64,000 bases of DNA from Marinomonas sp. THO17. Lineage in GTDB: Bacteria > Pseudomonadota > Gammaproteobacteria > Pseudomonadales > Marinomonadaceae. The stretch covers positions 124,001 to 188,000 of the forward strand of contig NZ_AP031575.1 in the NCBI RefSeq assembly GCF_040436405.1, in the 5' to 3' direction. Below the pieces are notes generated by a model, which saw nothing but the letters and a program-made list of their open reading frames with translations, did not search any database and had not been told where the DNA came from. Positions 29,082 to 39,255 of this stretch are shown here, in pieces. Position numbers and translations under genes: made by a program. How positions within the stretch are numbered: position 1 is the first letter of the stretch; each line of letters begins with the position of its first letter.

Positions 29082-30533
29082 ATGTTTATCGGGATTGATC
29101 TTGGCACTTCGGGTGTCAAAGTGGTATTGATGAATGCAGCAGGCTACATTTTAGCTTCCAGTTCAGTGGCTTTAAAGGTATCACGTCCACAAGAGATGTG
29201 GTCGGAACAAGATCCTGAAGATTGGTGGCAAGCCACAGATCGAGCGATGCGAGACTTGGCCAAACAGCATAGTCTGATGGACGTACAATCATTAGGCTTT
29301 TCTGGGCAAATGCACGGCGCGACACTGTTAGATAAACAGGGTAAGGTGCTGCGTCCTGCCATCTTGTGGAATGATGGTCGCTCCTATGAGGCATGCGGCC
29401 AGTTACAAAACCGTTGTCCTGATATACAAGCCATAACGGGTAACCTTGTTATGCCAGGTTTTACTGCACCAAAACTGGTGTGGTTGCAGCAACATGAAGC
29501 GGATATTTTTGCTCAACTTGATAAGATATTGTTGCCAAAAGATTATCTTCGTTATCGTATGACAGGTGAGTTTTATACCGATGTGTCTGATGCATCCGGT
29601 ACCTTGTGGCTGGATATGGAAACTCGCCAATGGAGCTCACAAGCATTAGAAGCGTGTGGATTGAATGAGACGCACATGCCGACTGTGGTGGAAGGTACAA
29701 GGGTTACTGGTCATCTCAACGAAGCGCTAGCGACCTCATGGTCAATGCCGGTTGTTCCAGTGGTCGCAGGCGCTGGAGATAATGCCGCTGGGGCAATCGG
29801 TATGGGAATTATCAAACCCAAACAAACCATGATGTCACTTGGTACTTCCGGGGTGATTTTTTCCGTGAGTGACGGTTTTGTTGCGAATCCTGCTATGGCA
29901 TTGCACAGTTTTGGGCACGCTATCTCGTCAACTTGGCACAGTATGTCTGTCATGTTAAGTGCCGCCAGTTGCGTACAATGGGTAGCTGACTTGACCAAGT
30001 TTAATAGTGTACAAGAGGCATTGCAGGCGGCGGAAAGTCGCTCAAAAGAAACTTCTTGTTCGGTTATTTTCTTACCCTATTTAAGCGGTGAAAGAACCCC
30101 TCATAATGACCCTGATGCCAAAGGTGTATTTTGGGGAATGACGCATCTAACGACGGCAGCGGATTTAGTGCAAGCGGTATTAGAAGGGATTGGTTTTGCC
30201 TTATTGGATGGCTTGGATGCGGTCCGCTCAGTGCAAAGCATTGAAGACAGTATCGATGTTATTGGAGGAGGGGCACGCAGTCGTTACTGGTTACAGCTAT
30301 TGGCCGATATGTTCGCTATCAAGATGGTTTATCGTGAAGGTGGTGACCTTGGCCCTGCTTTGGGCGCTGCTCGTTTGGCTGCGTTAGGGGTTGAAGGTGA
30401 AGATAAACTGTCAGAACTCTGTGCCAAGCCAAAAATCATTGAAACCTTTCTACCGGACTTAAGCCAGCAAGGCATGTGGCAAGAGAAAAGAGGCCGTTTC
30501 CAAGCCTTATATCATGCATTACGAGATATTTAG
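29082..30533 (+). CDS. xylB: Xylulokinase
   Basis: Phosphorylates D-xylulose to xylulose 5-phosphate for the pentose phosphate pathway. FGGY kinase of 483 residues (E. coli 484): N-terminal phosphate-binding GIDLGTSGVKV, FSGQMHG, catalytic Asp in GAGDNAAGAIG, and the C-terminal GGGARSRYWLQLLAD motif. Follows xylH closely, so xylFGHB is probably one transcription unit, an arrangement unlike E. coli where xylAB are together. The substrate from XylA is made by the convergent gene 1.3 kb downstream. Confidence 0.95.
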   Translation: MFIGIDLGTSGVKVVLMNAAGYILASSSVALKVSRPQEMWSEQDPEDWWQATDRAMRDLAKQHSLMDVQSLGFSGQMHGATLLDKQGKVLRPAILWNDGRSYEACGQLQNRCPDIQAITGNLVMPGFTAPKLVWLQQHEADIFAQLDKILLPKDYLRYRMTGEFYTDVSDASGTLWLDMETRQWSSQALEACGLNETHMPTVVEGTRVTGHLNEALATSWSMPVVPVVAGAGDNAAGAIGMGIIKPKQTMMSLGTSGVIFSVSDGFVANPAMALHSFGHAISSTWHSMSVMLSAASCVQWVADLTKFNSVQEALQAAESRSKETSCSVIFLPYLSGERTPHNDPDAKGVFWGMTHLTTAADLVQAVLEGIGFALLDGLDAVRSVQSIEDSIDVIGGGARSRYWLQLLADMFAIKMVYREGGDLGPALGAARLAALGVEGEDKLSELCAKPKIIETFLPDLSQQGMWQEKRGRFQALYHALRDI

Positions 30534-30635
30534 AGAGACATACCTTAGACAGAAAAAAGGAAAAGTGGGCAAAATGCTGTCTTTGGAAGTATGCTTTATG
30601 ACTAATAATAAAAATAAAGTAAGGGATGCTTCGTT

Positions 30636-31820
30636 ATGTTTGAAAAACGTTATCGACTTAATTTGGTTTTCAATGCTAACAAAGTTTATGACCGTCAGGT
30701 GATTGAAGGCATAGGGGAATATTTACAAGCAGCACAATGCGATTGGGATGTGTATTTCGAGGATGATTTTCGTAGCCGCTTAGATGGCCTGAAGTATTGG
30801 CAAGGTGATGGCATCATCGCCGATTTTGATAATCCTGAGGTAGAAGAGTCACTTAAAGAAACGGATATACCTACGGTCGCTGTGGGAGGTTCTTATCAAC
30901 GTAAGGAAGATTATCCCAGATTGCCCTATGTAGCGACCGATAATGCTGCTTTGGTCAGCAGTGCCTACCAACACTTAAAACGAAAAGGGCTTAGCCATTT
31001 TGGTTTTTATGGTGTTCCAGCCAACAAATATCATCGCTGGTCAAGTGAAAGACAACATACTTTTGTTGAACAAGTAGCCTGTGATGGTTTTCAACCTTAC
31101 GTATATGAAGGGTATTTGACTTCAACACAACTTTGGGAAACAGCTCAACAGGGCTTAGAGAATTGGCTTAATGATTTACCCAAGCCGATTGGTATTATTG
31201 CGGTGACGGATTCCCGGGCCAGACATCTTCTACAGGTCTGCGATCATTTAAACATCATGGTGCCTGAGCAGGTGTCCATCATAGGGATAGACAATGAAAA
31301 TATGGCGCGTTATCTCAATCGTACAGCCTTATCATCAGTAGAGCAGGGATGTAAGCAAATGGGTTATGAAGCAGCAAAAATATTACATAGGATGTTGTTG
31401 GGCTATAGCCAGAATAAAAGCCTAGTGTTGGTTAATCCAAATGGTGTACAAGAGAGGCAATCCTCTGATTTTCGAGCCTTGCGCGATCCTTATGTGATTC
31501 AAGCCATGCATTATATTCGACACAATGCTTGCCGGGGCGTTAAAGTTGCTCAAGTGGTTGATTATATTGGTATTTCACGAACTAATCTGGAATCACGCTT
31601 TGTCGATGAAATGGGCTGTTCAATGCACGAGCAATTGCATATGACAAAATTCTCTCGGGCATGCGAATTAATTTGTTCCACCAATTTACCTTTTGATGAA
31701 ATTGCCCGTACCTGTGGTTATCCTTCAGTGCAATATTTGTATACGGTATCGCGCAAAAATTTAGGTATGACACCAAAAGAATATCGAGTCTCCAGTCGTT
31801 TGCAGAAAGAAGACTCGTAA
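30636..31820 (+). CDS. xylR: Xylose operon activator XylR (AraC type)
   Basis: 394 residues (E. coli 392). N-terminal ~270 residues form a periplasmic-binding/LacI-like xylose sensor (FDNPEVEESL, SIIGIDNENMARYL). The C-terminal ~110 residues are an AraC DNA-binding domain with two helix-turn-helix units (VAQVVDYIGISRTNLESRF and FDEIARTCGYPSVQYLYTV, ending GMTPKEYR). Expected to bind D-xylose and activate xylFGHB and xylA. 102 bases after xylB, with AAGGGATGCTTCGTT leader; could be co-transcribed or have its own promoter in the gap. Confidence 0.94.
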   Translation: MFEKRYRLNLVFNANKVYDRQVIEGIGEYLQAAQCDWDVYFEDDFRSRLDGLKYWQGDGIIADFDNPEVEESLKETDIPTVAVGGSYQRKEDYPRLPYVATDNAALVSSAYQHLKRKGLSHFGFYGVPANKYHRWSSERQHTFVEQVACDGFQPYVYEGYLTSTQLWETAQQGLENWLNDLPKPIGIIAVTDSRARHLLQVCDHLNIMVPEQVSIIGIDNENMARYLNRTALSSVEQGCKQMGYEAAKILHRMLLGYSQNKSLVLVNPNGVQERQSSDFRALRDPYVIQAMHYIRHNACRGVKVAQVVDYIGISRTNLESRFVDEMGCSMHEQLHMTKFSRACELICSTNLPFDEIARTCGYPSVQYLYTVSRKNLGMTPKEYRVSSRLQKEDS

Positions 31821-31852
31821 TTTTACTGTGTAGAATTTATCGTAATCAATGC

Positions 31853-33181
31853 CTAGTTTTTAGGGGAACGTATATAGGAATGCAGCAGGTTTTCAAGCAT
31901 TTCTTGGCGACCTGATACAGGTTGTGGGTTGATATTGTGGGTTTCAGCATATTCAGCCACTTGTGACAAGGTCATCTTTCCATGCAGAAGCTGTTCACCT
32001 AAAGTTTGTGACCAAGCTTGGTAGCGATCTTTTATCATGGTTTCTAAGCTTGCTTCTTGGAGCATAGCGGCGGCATTTTGCAAGGCCAATGCTAAGGTGT
32101 CCATGGCGCCAATGTGGCCGTGGAAAAGGTCTTCTAGATCGATTGATTGTCGACGTAATTTGGTATCAAACATATAACCACCGGTTTTGAAACCACCAGC
32201 CTTGAGGATTTCGTAAGTCGCTAAGGTGTACTCTTCAACACTGGTTGGATATTGATCCGTGTCCCAGCCCAGTTGGGCGTCGCCCTGATTGGCATCAATG
32301 GAACCAAAAATGCCTAATGCGCAAGCGGTGGCGATTTCATGATGGAAGCTATGGCCCGCTAGGGTGGCGTGATTGGCTTCAATATTAACTTTGATTTCTT
32401 TTTCTAGATCAAATTCTTTTAAAAATCCAAAGACGGTGGCGGTATCATAATCGTATTGATGCTTAGTTGGTTCAGCAGGCTTGGGTTCGATCAGAATGGT
32501 GCCTTGAAAGCCTATCTTATGCTTGTGTTCCACCACCATTTGCATAAAACGTCCAAGTTGTTGGCGTTCTCGCTTTAGGTCTGTGTTAAGCAAAGTTTCA
32601 TAGCCTTCCCGTCCTCCCCAGAGTACGTAGTTTTCCCCTTTTAATCTATGAGTTGCCTGCATGGCATGACACACTTGCGTCGCGGCATAGGCAAATATTT
32701 CCGGGTTCGGATTAGAGGCAGCACCTGACATATATCTTGGATGGGAAAAGACATTGGCGGTCCCCCATAATAGTTTCATGCCTGTAGTGGCTTGCTTTTC
32801 TTCTAACACATCTTGCATGTGCGCAAAGTTATTAATGTACTCACCTATGTTATTGCCTTCTGGTGAGACATCGACATCATGAAAACTGTAATAGGGAATG
32901 CCTAATTTGCTGAAGAATTCAAAAGCGGCATCGGCTTTTTGTTTGGCTGCTTGCATTTCATTATCTGTCTTATACCAAGGACGTTGAAAGGTGTTTGCGC
33001 CGAACACGTCACTGCCTTGCCAACAGAAATTATGCCAATAACAAGCTGCCATTCTTAGGTGTTCCGACATGCTTTTCCCCATGACAATTTTATTGGCGTC
33101 ATAATGTTTAAAGGCAAATGGATTTTTAGATTGAGCACCTTCGTAACGAATAGGTGAAATATTGGGGAAGTATTCCGTCAT
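31853..33181 (-). CDS. xylA: Xylose isomerase
   Basis: Converts D-xylose to D-xylulose with two divalent metals. 442 residues, the long (class II) type as in E. coli (440). Visible signatures: [23 protein letters not shown] with the metal Glu, [30 protein letters not shown] and [22 protein letters not shown] lies before the ATG. Convergent with xylR (32-base gap, no clear terminator), transcribed from its own promoter in 33182-33352, so xylA and xylB are in separate operons. Confidence 0.96.
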   Translation of the reverse strand: MTEYFPNISPIRYEGAQSKNPFAFKHYDANKIVMGKSMSEHLRMAACYWHNFCWQGSDVFGANTFQRPWYKTDNEMQAAKQKADAAFEFFSKLGIPYYSFHDVDVSPEGNNIGEYINNFAHMQDVLEEKQATTGMKLLWGTANVFSHPRYMSGAASNPNPEIFAYAATQVCHAMQATHRLKGENYVLWGGREGYETLLNTDLKRERQQLGRFMQMVVEHKHKIGFQGTILIEPKPAEPTKHQYDYDTATVFGFLKEFDLEKEIKVNIEANHATLAGHSFHHEIATACALGIFGSIDANQGDAQLGWDTDQYPTSVEEYTLATYEILKAGGFKTGGYMFDTKLRRQSIDLEDLFHGHIGAMDTLALALQNAAAMLQEASLETMIKDRYQAWSQTLGEQLLHGKMTLSQVAEYAETHNINPQPVSGRQEMLENLLHSYIRSPKN

Positions 33182-33352
33182 GTGACTCTCCTAATTTTTG
33201 TTGTTGTTTTAGGTTTCATCTTGTCGGCATTGTGAAGACGCAGCAATTACGAAATTTGTTGTGGCCTTTATAGATTTGCGCAGTGTTGAAATAGCGATAG
33301 TGTGTGATGAAAAAAAGATTTATGAAATGCTGTTTTATTTATTGTAAGATGG

Positions 33353-34726
33353 TTGAAAGCCATTCCTATTTCCAAGAGCTGTCAAAAATTGAGTCTTGTT
33401 GCAAAAGATAATGTCACTAAAAATGTTTCATTAGCTTGGCCTCTGGCCTTAAATTCGCTGCTGGTACAATCCATGGTGCTAGTTGATGTCATGCTGGTGG
33501 CTGGGCTGGGAGAAGTGTCTGTGGCTGGTTTGGGCTTGGCTTCTGCTATTTTGGCCTTGCTGATTGGCACTCAGTATGCCTTAGCCAATGGTACTCAATT
33601 AATACTGGCAAGAGCCTTTGGTGCCGAAGACGGTCGTAAAATCGCCAACAGCTTATTCATTGGTTGGATCATAAACCTAGGTTTGACCTTGCTCACCAGT
33701 TTTTCTCTCATATTATCCATCGATATATTGCTACCTATATTAGTGGATGACCTTCTGGTGGCAGAACAAGCCTCATCCTATCTGCATGTCAGCGCTTTTA
33801 TGCTATTAGCATCATCTTGTGCGCAAGTGATGATTGCTTTTTTTAATGGAAGTGGGAAAACACGCTTACCCCTTTATGGTTATGGCATTGAGATTCCTAT
33901 TAATATTTTGCTCAGTTGGAGCTTAATATATGGGCATTATGGCTTACCTGAAATGGGCTTGCAGGGCGCTGCGGTGGGCAGCTTAGTGGCGGTTCTGATT
34001 CGTGTGCTGTATTTGTCTTGGCAACTTGGTAGGCAGGCAAATGTATCAATAAAGTTTGCCAAACAAGATATAAAGGCGCAGCAGATTTGGCGACATTTGG
34101 TCGAAATTTCCCCTATTGCTGCCAATTTTATTACGCTTGCTTCAGGGGTTATGCTGCATCAAATTTTATTCGCTCAGTTGGATATATATTCCTTTGCAGC
34201 CATCACTTTGGTGATGCCTTGGATGCAAATGGGAGCGCAATTTGTTACCTCCTGGGCGCTTGCCACATCCATTAATATTAGTCAGCTTAGAGGACAAAAT
34301 CAGCCACATTTGATTCCCGGATTTGTTAGGGACGCGGTGCGTATTATCTTATTGTTGGGCATGCTTTTGTGTGGGATTTTTATTGCTTTTGGTGAAAGTC
34401 TGGGGTGGATTTACCCAAATTTAGCCCCCGCGACGTTACGAGCATTGGAAGTGATTGCTCCGATTTATATCTTGATTCCATTGGTGCGTACTTATAATGG
34501 TTTGTGTGGCCATTCTCTTCGTGCTCTGGGCCACAGCGTGACAGTGTTGCAGATTCACTTTGTTACTCAATGGATTATTGGTTTGCCATATCTGGCGTTG
34601 ATGGTGTATTGGCAGGCGCCACTGTGGGCGATTTTTGGTTCTATTTTGTTAGAAGAGTGCTTGAAAGTGTATTTCTTCCGTAAGCACTTACAAAGAGAAC
34701 TCATGTCTCTTTGTAAGCCAGCCTGA
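33353..34726 (+). CDS. MATE family efflux protein
   Basis: 457 residues with twelve membrane segments in two six-helix halves, typical of MATE Na+ or H+ coupled exporters: N-terminal SLAWPLALNSLLVQSMVLVDV, VAGLGLASAI, FFNGSGKTRLPLYG. Related to the DinF/NorM-type branches; substrate unknown. The start is uncertain: TTG 33353 is the first in-frame start but has no strong Shine-Dalgarno; TTG 33389 is another possibility. Divergent from xylA with a 171-base gap. Confidence 0.85.
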   Translation: MKAIPISKSCQKLSLVAKDNVTKNVSLAWPLALNSLLVQSMVLVDVMLVAGLGEVSVAGLGLASAILALLIGTQYALANGTQLILARAFGAEDGRKIANSLFIGWIINLGLTLLTSFSLILSIDILLPILVDDLLVAEQASSYLHVSAFMLLASSCAQVMIAFFNGSGKTRLPLYGYGIEIPINILLSWSLIYGHYGLPEMGLQGAAVGSLVAVLIRVLYLSWQLGRQANVSIKFAKQDIKAQQIWRHLVEISPIAANFITLASGVMLHQILFAQLDIYSFAAITLVMPWMQMGAQFVTSWALATSINISQLRGQNQPHLIPGFVRDAVRIILLLGMLLCGIFIAFGESLGWIYPNLAPATLRALEVIAPIYILIPLVRTYNGLCGHSLRALGHSVTVLQIHFVTQWIIGLPYLALMVYWQAPLWAIFGSILLEECLKVYFFRKHLQRELMSLCKPA

Positions 34727-34751
34727 TACTTATTTGGTTGGGACTGGTGTG

Positions 34752-35123
34752 TTAACCGAAGCGCTTTTCTAAATAACGGATAATTTCCGACGATTCGTAC
34801 ATCCAAGTGACTTGTCCCGCTTTTTCTATGCGTAAACAAGGTACTTTTACTTGTCCTCCACCTTCTAAGAGGGCCTGTCTGTGTTCGGAGCCTTCTGTGG
34901 CGTTGCGCTTTTCGATAGGCAAATTTAGCTTATAAAGAGCGCGACGAGTTTTTATACAAAAAGGATAAGCAAAAAATTGATAAAGGACTAAATTTTGTGA
35001 AGCCTTATCTACTTCAGTTTGTGCTTCAGTTGAACGTTTTAGATTACGGCCACGTGTTGCGAGATCGGCAATGGCGATAATGATGCCCAATAGATTACGG
35101 ACGATTTTTAGGAAGAATTTCAT
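34752..35123 (-). CDS. Small membrane-anchored GST-N/glutaredoxin-like protein
   Basis: 123 residues. The N-terminal hydrophobic stretch (LKIVRNLLGIIIAIADLA) may anchor it; residues ~45-123 form a thioredoxin-fold glutathione S-transferase N-domain: LVLYQFFAYPFCIKTRRAL, KVPCLRIE with the cis-Pro, and YESSEIIRYLEKRF, where the ES motif binds the glutathione gamma-glutamyl group. Only the second Cys of a CPxC-type motif is kept (AYPFC), so it would act as a monothiol. No all-helical GST C-domain follows. Convergent with the MATE gene. Confidence 0.8.
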   Translation of the reverse strand: MKFFLKIVRNLLGIIIAIADLATRGRNLKRSTEAQTEVDKASQNLVLYQFFAYPFCIKTRRALYKLNLPIEKRNATEGSEHRQALLEGGGQVKVPCLRIEKAGQVTWMYESSEIIRYLEKRFG

Positions 35124-35374
35124 AATGGATCTTTCAGCTGAAAATAAGGTGACATTATATCCATTGTGAATTTTGCTGAAAGTGCTAAACAGGCAATTTT
35201 TTAGTGTTATTTTAAAGGGCGTTAAGTGTCTTTTTTGATGTTTGTACCTTTCCTAAGCCTATTAAAAAACACACAAAGTAGTGAAATATAAATGGCTGTA
35301 ATTTGACTTGTTACAAGAAGATACTCTTCCAAAAGGAATAGTATTGGTGTTATTTGCAGGGAAACATCATATTT

Positions 35375-36955
35375 ATGCAAATCTTGCTATCCGCTCTTCC
35401 TATTCTTTTACTGATATGGCTAATGACCAAACGCTCTCCTTGGCCAGCCCATATTGCCTTGCCATTTACCGCCTTGCTGGTGGCGTTAGTACAAGTATTT
35501 TCCTTCCAAGCAGATATTCTTTTAATGTTAGCAAATGCCATCGCTGGTGTTTTGGCAGTGTTGACACCAATCTCCATTGTGGCTGGAGCCATCCTACTAA
35601 ACCGTATCTTGTATTACTCTGGCGCGGAAGCGCATTTGAGCGCATGGTTAAAAACCATCAGTGATAATGATATTGCGCAATTGATGATTATAGGTTGGGC
35701 GTTTGCTTTTATGATTGAAGGAGCTTCCGGTTTCGGTACACCTGCTGCCATCGCGGCTCCTATACTAGTAGGATTGGGTTTTCCTGTATTGCGTGTGGCA
35801 ATACTCACCTTAACCATGAACTCTATTCCTGTGTCTTTTGGCGCGGTAGGAACCCCACTTTGGTTTGGTCTAAGTGGTTTGAATTTAACCACGGACATGA
35901 TGACTGAAATCGCTTCTCTGACAGCCTTACTAAACACGTTAGCCGCTTTCGTCGTACCTATTATCGCACTGAGTTTTGTCGTGACTTGGAAGTACATATG
36001 GCGTAACTCTGTGTTTATTATTTTGAGTATATTGTCCTGTACTTTACCCTATTACTTTGTCGCCCAATGGAATTATGAGTTTCCAGCTTTGATTGGTGGC
36101 GCAGTGGGACTAATACTGAGTATAGGCTTGGCAAAATTGGGCATTGGTTTAGTCAAGCAGCCTGATGAAACTTTTGATAAGAAGCACTTGTCAAACCTAC
36201 AATTGATCAAAGTTATTACACCTTTCACATTGCTCATAATTGTTTTGGTGGTGACTCGCTTACCGCAATTGCCATTCAAAAGCTGGTTGAATGATGTCAC
36301 CCCCATGTGGAGCAGCTTTATTGGCATAGGGCAGTTTGAGATCAGTCGAGCCTTGGTGTTAAGTGTCACTGATATACTGACTACTCAGGTAAGTTGGCAA
36401 TATAAAAGTTTGTATGTTCCAGCACTGATTCCTTTTGTTTTGGTGGTTTTGATCTGTATACCCTTGTATCACATGTCTCGTCAGCAAGTATTCATGGCGA
36501 TATCGGATACCTTTAAAAGATTATTACTGCCTTGCCTGTCTTTAATCGGTGCTTTGGTGATGGTCAATCTTATGATGCAGGGAGACAATGAGTCACCGAT
36601 GAATATATTGGCGAATGGCTTTGCTCAATTACTTGGAGGTAGTTGGTTGTATGCCGCAGCTTGGTTAGGAGCGCTTGGGTCCTTTTTTTCTGGTTCGGCG
36701 ACTGTCTCAAATTTAACCTTTAGTGGTATTCAGTACGCTATTGCTGAGAAGGTAGGACTACCAGTTAGTGTGATTTTAGCCTTGCAATCTGTGGGGGCAG
36801 CAATGGGCAATATGGTATGCATTAATAACATTATTGCAGTGTCGACGATTTTAGGCTTTGCGAATAAGGAAGGCGTCATTATTAAACGAACAATTTTGCC
36901 TATGCTTGCTTATGGTCTAATCGCTGGGGGAGTTGCATGGTGTCTTTTGAGGTGA
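35375..36955 (+). CDS. LctP-type L-lactate permease
   Basis: Integral membrane protein of ~526 residues with twelve or more membrane segments; GWAFAFMIEGASGFGTPAAIAAPILVGLGF is the central LctP signature, with NSIPVSFGAVGTPLWFG and FFSGSATVSNLTFSGIQ later. LctP/GlcA proteins import L- or D-lactate or glycolate with protons. The frame is open to TTG 35354; neither start has a well placed Shine-Dalgarno, and I prefer ATG 35375 because it opens directly into the first membrane segment. No lactate dehydrogenase is next to it, so the exact substrate is open. Four bases before the next gene. Confidence 0.87.
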   Translation: MQILLSALPILLLIWLMTKRSPWPAHIALPFTALLVALVQVFSFQADILLMLANAIAGVLAVLTPISIVAGAILLNRILYYSGAEAHLSAWLKTISDNDIAQLMIIGWAFAFMIEGASGFGTPAAIAAPILVGLGFPVLRVAILTLTMNSIPVSFGAVGTPLWFGLSGLNLTTDMMTEIASLTALLNTLAAFVVPIIALSFVVTWKYIWRNSVFIILSILSCTLPYYFVAQWNYEFPALIGGAVGLILSIGLAKLGIGLVKQPDETFDKKHLSNLQLIKVITPFTLLIIVLVVTRLPQLPFKSWLNDVTPMWSSFIGIGQFEISRALVLSVTDILTTQVSWQYKSLYVPALIPFVLVVLICIPLYHMSRQQVFMAISDTFKRLLLPCLSLIGALVMVNLMMQGDNESPMNILANGFAQLLGGSWLYAAAWLGALGSFFSGSATVSNLTFSGIQYAIAEKVGLPVSVILALQSVGAAMGNMVCINNIIAVSTILGFANKEGVIIKRTILPMLAYGLIAGGVAWCLLR

Positions 36956-36959
36956 AGAT

Positions 36960-37379
36960 ATGGTTAGGGTATTTGTTTATGGCACATTAAAAGAAGGGTT
37001 TCCCAACTTTCACCTCAATCATGGAAAACGCTTAGATGGTGATTTTGTCACTCAACAGAGTTTCCCTTTGTATTTGATTGGTGAACGTCATTCACCTTGG
37101 TTAATGCTTTCTGCAGGTCTTGGGCATCCCATAAAAGGACAAGTATTTTCGGTTTCAGATGAAATTTTAGCAGCAATGGATAAGCTGGAGCGGTGTGATC
37201 AGGCTAATGGATATAAAAGGGTGACGGTGCAAGTGATGTGTCTGCAAACAGGCAATGTATTAGAAGTCTATATGTATGGTAAGCCTAGTATCTTGCTTGA
37301 TATTAAAGAGATCAAAGCAGAGTTGCACGGTGAATACGGGCAAGAACATGCGCGTTTGTATCGTTCAAGGTCTTTATAA
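36960..37379 (+). CDS. Gamma-glutamylcyclotransferase-like protein
   Basis: 139 residues of the AIG2/GGCT fold. VFVYGTLKEGFPN at the N-terminus is the substrate-binding YGTL motif, and the DKLERCD segment near residue 80 supplies the catalytic Glu of gamma-glutamylamine cyclotransferase-type enzymes. The related role is cleaving gamma-glutamyl amines to 5-oxoproline. Four bases after the lactate permease stop with GGTGA as ribosome site, so probably co-transcribed; followed by an intrinsic terminator. Confidence 0.85.
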   Translation: MVRVFVYGTLKEGFPNFHLNHGKRLDGDFVTQQSFPLYLIGERHSPWLMLSAGLGHPIKGQVFSVSDEILAAMDKLERCDQANGYKRVTVQVMCLQTGNVLEVYMYGKPSILLDIKEIKAELHGEYGQEHARLYRSRSL

Positions 37380-37390
37380 CTTAGTAAAAA

Positions 37391-37420
37391 AACAAGGCCA
37401 GCGGATAGCGGCCTTGTTTT
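37391..37420. terminator. Bidirectional intrinsic terminator
   Basis: AACAAGGCC (37391-37399) pairs with GGCCTTGTT (37410-37418) across a 10-base loop; six A precede and four T follow. It lies between the convergent cyclotransferase-like gene and the symporter gene and can serve both. Confidence 0.88.
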
Positions 37421-37440
37421 CTGCGGATGAAAGACAGAAA

Positions 37441-38955
37441 TTATGCGTCCGTCTTTTTCTCTGCTTGCTGTTTTTCTAGACGTTTTTCCCAGAAGTCAGC
37501 ACCCTTAATGCCTAGGGCTTTTGGATCAAAAGTATAGTCAGTAACGCCACGAGCTTTTTGATTTTCGTAGTCTTTAAGCGCTTTCATGGTTGGTTGTGCC
37601 ATGAAGAAAATCAGTAAAATACCAACAATGTTAAGCCAAGCCATTAAGCCAACACCAACGTCACCCAAGTTCCAGATGTAACCCGCTGTGTTTACTGTAC
37701 CGTATGCCACCATAAACATAATTAATAGTTTTACTAGGGTCAGTGAAATATTCATGTTTAAGGCACGGCGAAGGTAAGCTACGTTGGTTTCTGCAATATA
37801 GTAGTAGGCCAAAATAGTGGTGAAAGCGAAGAAGAACAAAGCAATACCAACAAAGGCAGAACCTGTGTGCCCAAATACACTTGCTAATGCCATTTGAGTA
37901 AAGGCTGGTGAAGCGATGATAGTTGACGCATCCACATTTTGTACGATGAACTGACCTTCTGATAGTGTACCTTGTACATTGTACTGTTGTGTGATCAAGA
38001 TCATTAAAGCGGTAGCCGTACAGATGAACAAAGTGTCCACGTATACAGAGAAAGCTTGTACTAGACCTTGCTGTGCAGGGTGCTGAACTTCTGCTGCTGC
38101 GGCCGCATGTGGGCCAGTACCTTGACCTGCTTCGTTAGAATACACACCACGTTTTACCCCCCAACCAATGGCCGCACCAAAACCCGCTTGAGCGGTGAAA
38201 GCATCGGAAATGATCAAGCTAAAAATGCCTGGTACTTTATCAAGGTTTAGGAAAACAATGATTAATGCCATGATGATGTAACCCATCGCCATGAAAGGCA
38301 CAATGACTTGCGTGAAGTTAGCGATGCGTTTGATGCCACCAAAGATGATGAAAGCCAAAACCACAAGGATAACAGCCAAGGCTAATAGCTTAGTAGAACC
38401 TACTTCACCAAATGAGCTGGTGACCATAGTACCCTCGCCAAAGACTTGCGTTACTGCATTACCTACAGAGTTAGCTTGGATACCTGGTAAGAAAATACCA
38501 CAGGCAATGATAGAAGACAGGGCAAACAAGACTCCTAACCAGCGCCAGCCTAGGCAACGTTCAAAGTAGTAAGCAGGGCCACCTCGGTATTGACCGTTTT
38601 CGCTGACTTTGTAAATCTGACCTAAGGTCGATTCTGCGTAGGCTGTGCTGGCGCCTAAGAAGGCCACAACCCACATCCAGAACACGGCACCAGGGCCACC
38701 AAATCCAATGGCGGCTGCAACACCGGCAATGTTACCTGTACCAACACGACCTGATAGTGATACCGCCAAAGCTTGGAAAGAAGAAATACCTTTTTCAGAG
38801 GTATTACCGTTAAACAGTAAAGTCCACATTTCTTTAAAATGGCGAACTTGCGCAAAACGCGTCAGAATTGAGTAGAAAAGACCTGCGCCAAGGCAGAGAT
38901 AGATTAAGGCTGGGCTCCAAATGATACCGTTCAGGAAATCAATGAATGCTTGCAT
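37441..38955 (-). CDS. Sodium:alanine/glycine symporter (AGCS family)
   Basis: 504-residue membrane protein with about eleven segments; SLSGRVGTGNIAGVAAAIGFGGPGAVFWMW is the AGCS signature, with GVKRGVYSNEAGQGTGPHAAA later. Imports alanine, glycine or a related small amino acid with Na+. GAGGATTTACT precedes ATG. The C-terminus ends in a Lys/Glu-rich tail. Single gene facing the cyclotransferase-like gene; an AAGCTC/GAGCTT hairpin lies in its leader at 38973-38987, but I found no glycine riboswitch core. Confidence 0.92.
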   Translation of the reverse strand: MQAFIDFLNGIIWSPALIYLCLGAGLFYSILTRFAQVRHFKEMWTLLFNGNTSEKGISSFQALAVSLSGRVGTGNIAGVAAAIGFGGPGAVFWMWVVAFLGASTAYAESTLGQIYKVSENGQYRGGPAYYFERCLGWRWLGVLFALSSIIACGIFLPGIQANSVGNAVTQVFGEGTMVTSSFGEVGSTKLLALAVILVVLAFIIFGGIKRIANFTQVIVPFMAMGYIIMALIIVFLNLDKVPGIFSLIISDAFTAQAGFGAAIGWGVKRGVYSNEAGQGTGPHAAAAAEVQHPAQQGLVQAFSVYVDTLFICTATALMILITQQYNVQGTLSEGQFIVQNVDASTIIASPAFTQMALASVFGHTGSAFVGIALFFFAFTTILAYYYIAETNVAYLRRALNMNISLTLVKLLIMFMVAYGTVNTAGYIWNLGDVGVGLMAWLNIVGILLIFFMAQPTMKALKDYENQKARGVTDYTFDPKALGIKGADFWEKRLEKQQAEKKTDA

Positions 38956-39255
38956 AGTAAATCCTCGAGTATAAGCTCGGTGAGCTTTTTTTAGTTGTTA
39001 TATTCCTGATGAAGAAGCAAAGCTTGTGGCTTTTTTTCTTCGTACTAAGTGTGCGCACTAAAATTCATAAGTAAGTTTCTTAACATTAAGAAAGTGTGTG
39101 CACCTTAGTGGGGCAAATTTACCATGATTGCCAAAATTAGGCTATTTAATAGGAGCTAAAAATGCCTTTAATAAAAAAATCCCGCCCCCAAAATGGGGGA
39201 CGGGATATAAGGCGGGAGTGCCTTAAAGAATATGAAGTGAGACACTTTGTATCGA
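38956..39255. other. Intergenic region upstream of symporter, downstream of tct operon
   Basis: Three hundred bases with no gene. It holds the leader hairpin of the symporter gene (38973-38987), two similar short elements GTGCGCACAC and GTGCACACAC on the minus strand (around 39050-39060 and 39098-39106) that could be a regulator site or promoter-associated repeat, and the tct terminator at 39172-39205. Confidence 0.5.
39172..39205 (-). terminator. Intrinsic terminator of the tct operon
   Basis: TCCCG-CCCCC (39180-39189) pairs with GGGGG-A-CGGGA (39195-39205), ten G-C-rich pairs with one bulge and an AAAAT loop. On the minus strand it is followed by seven T, and lies about 50 bases after the TctAB stop. 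Confidence 0.9.

Noticed and set aside
30514..30702. Small gene between xylB and xylR
   Set aside because: The frame overlaps both genes, has no domain or ribosome site; the gap is likely just promoter or leader.
38956..39160. Glycine riboswitch before the AGCS symporter gene
   Set aside because: Common for this family, but the conserved aptamer core was not found on the minus strand; only a small hairpin near the start.
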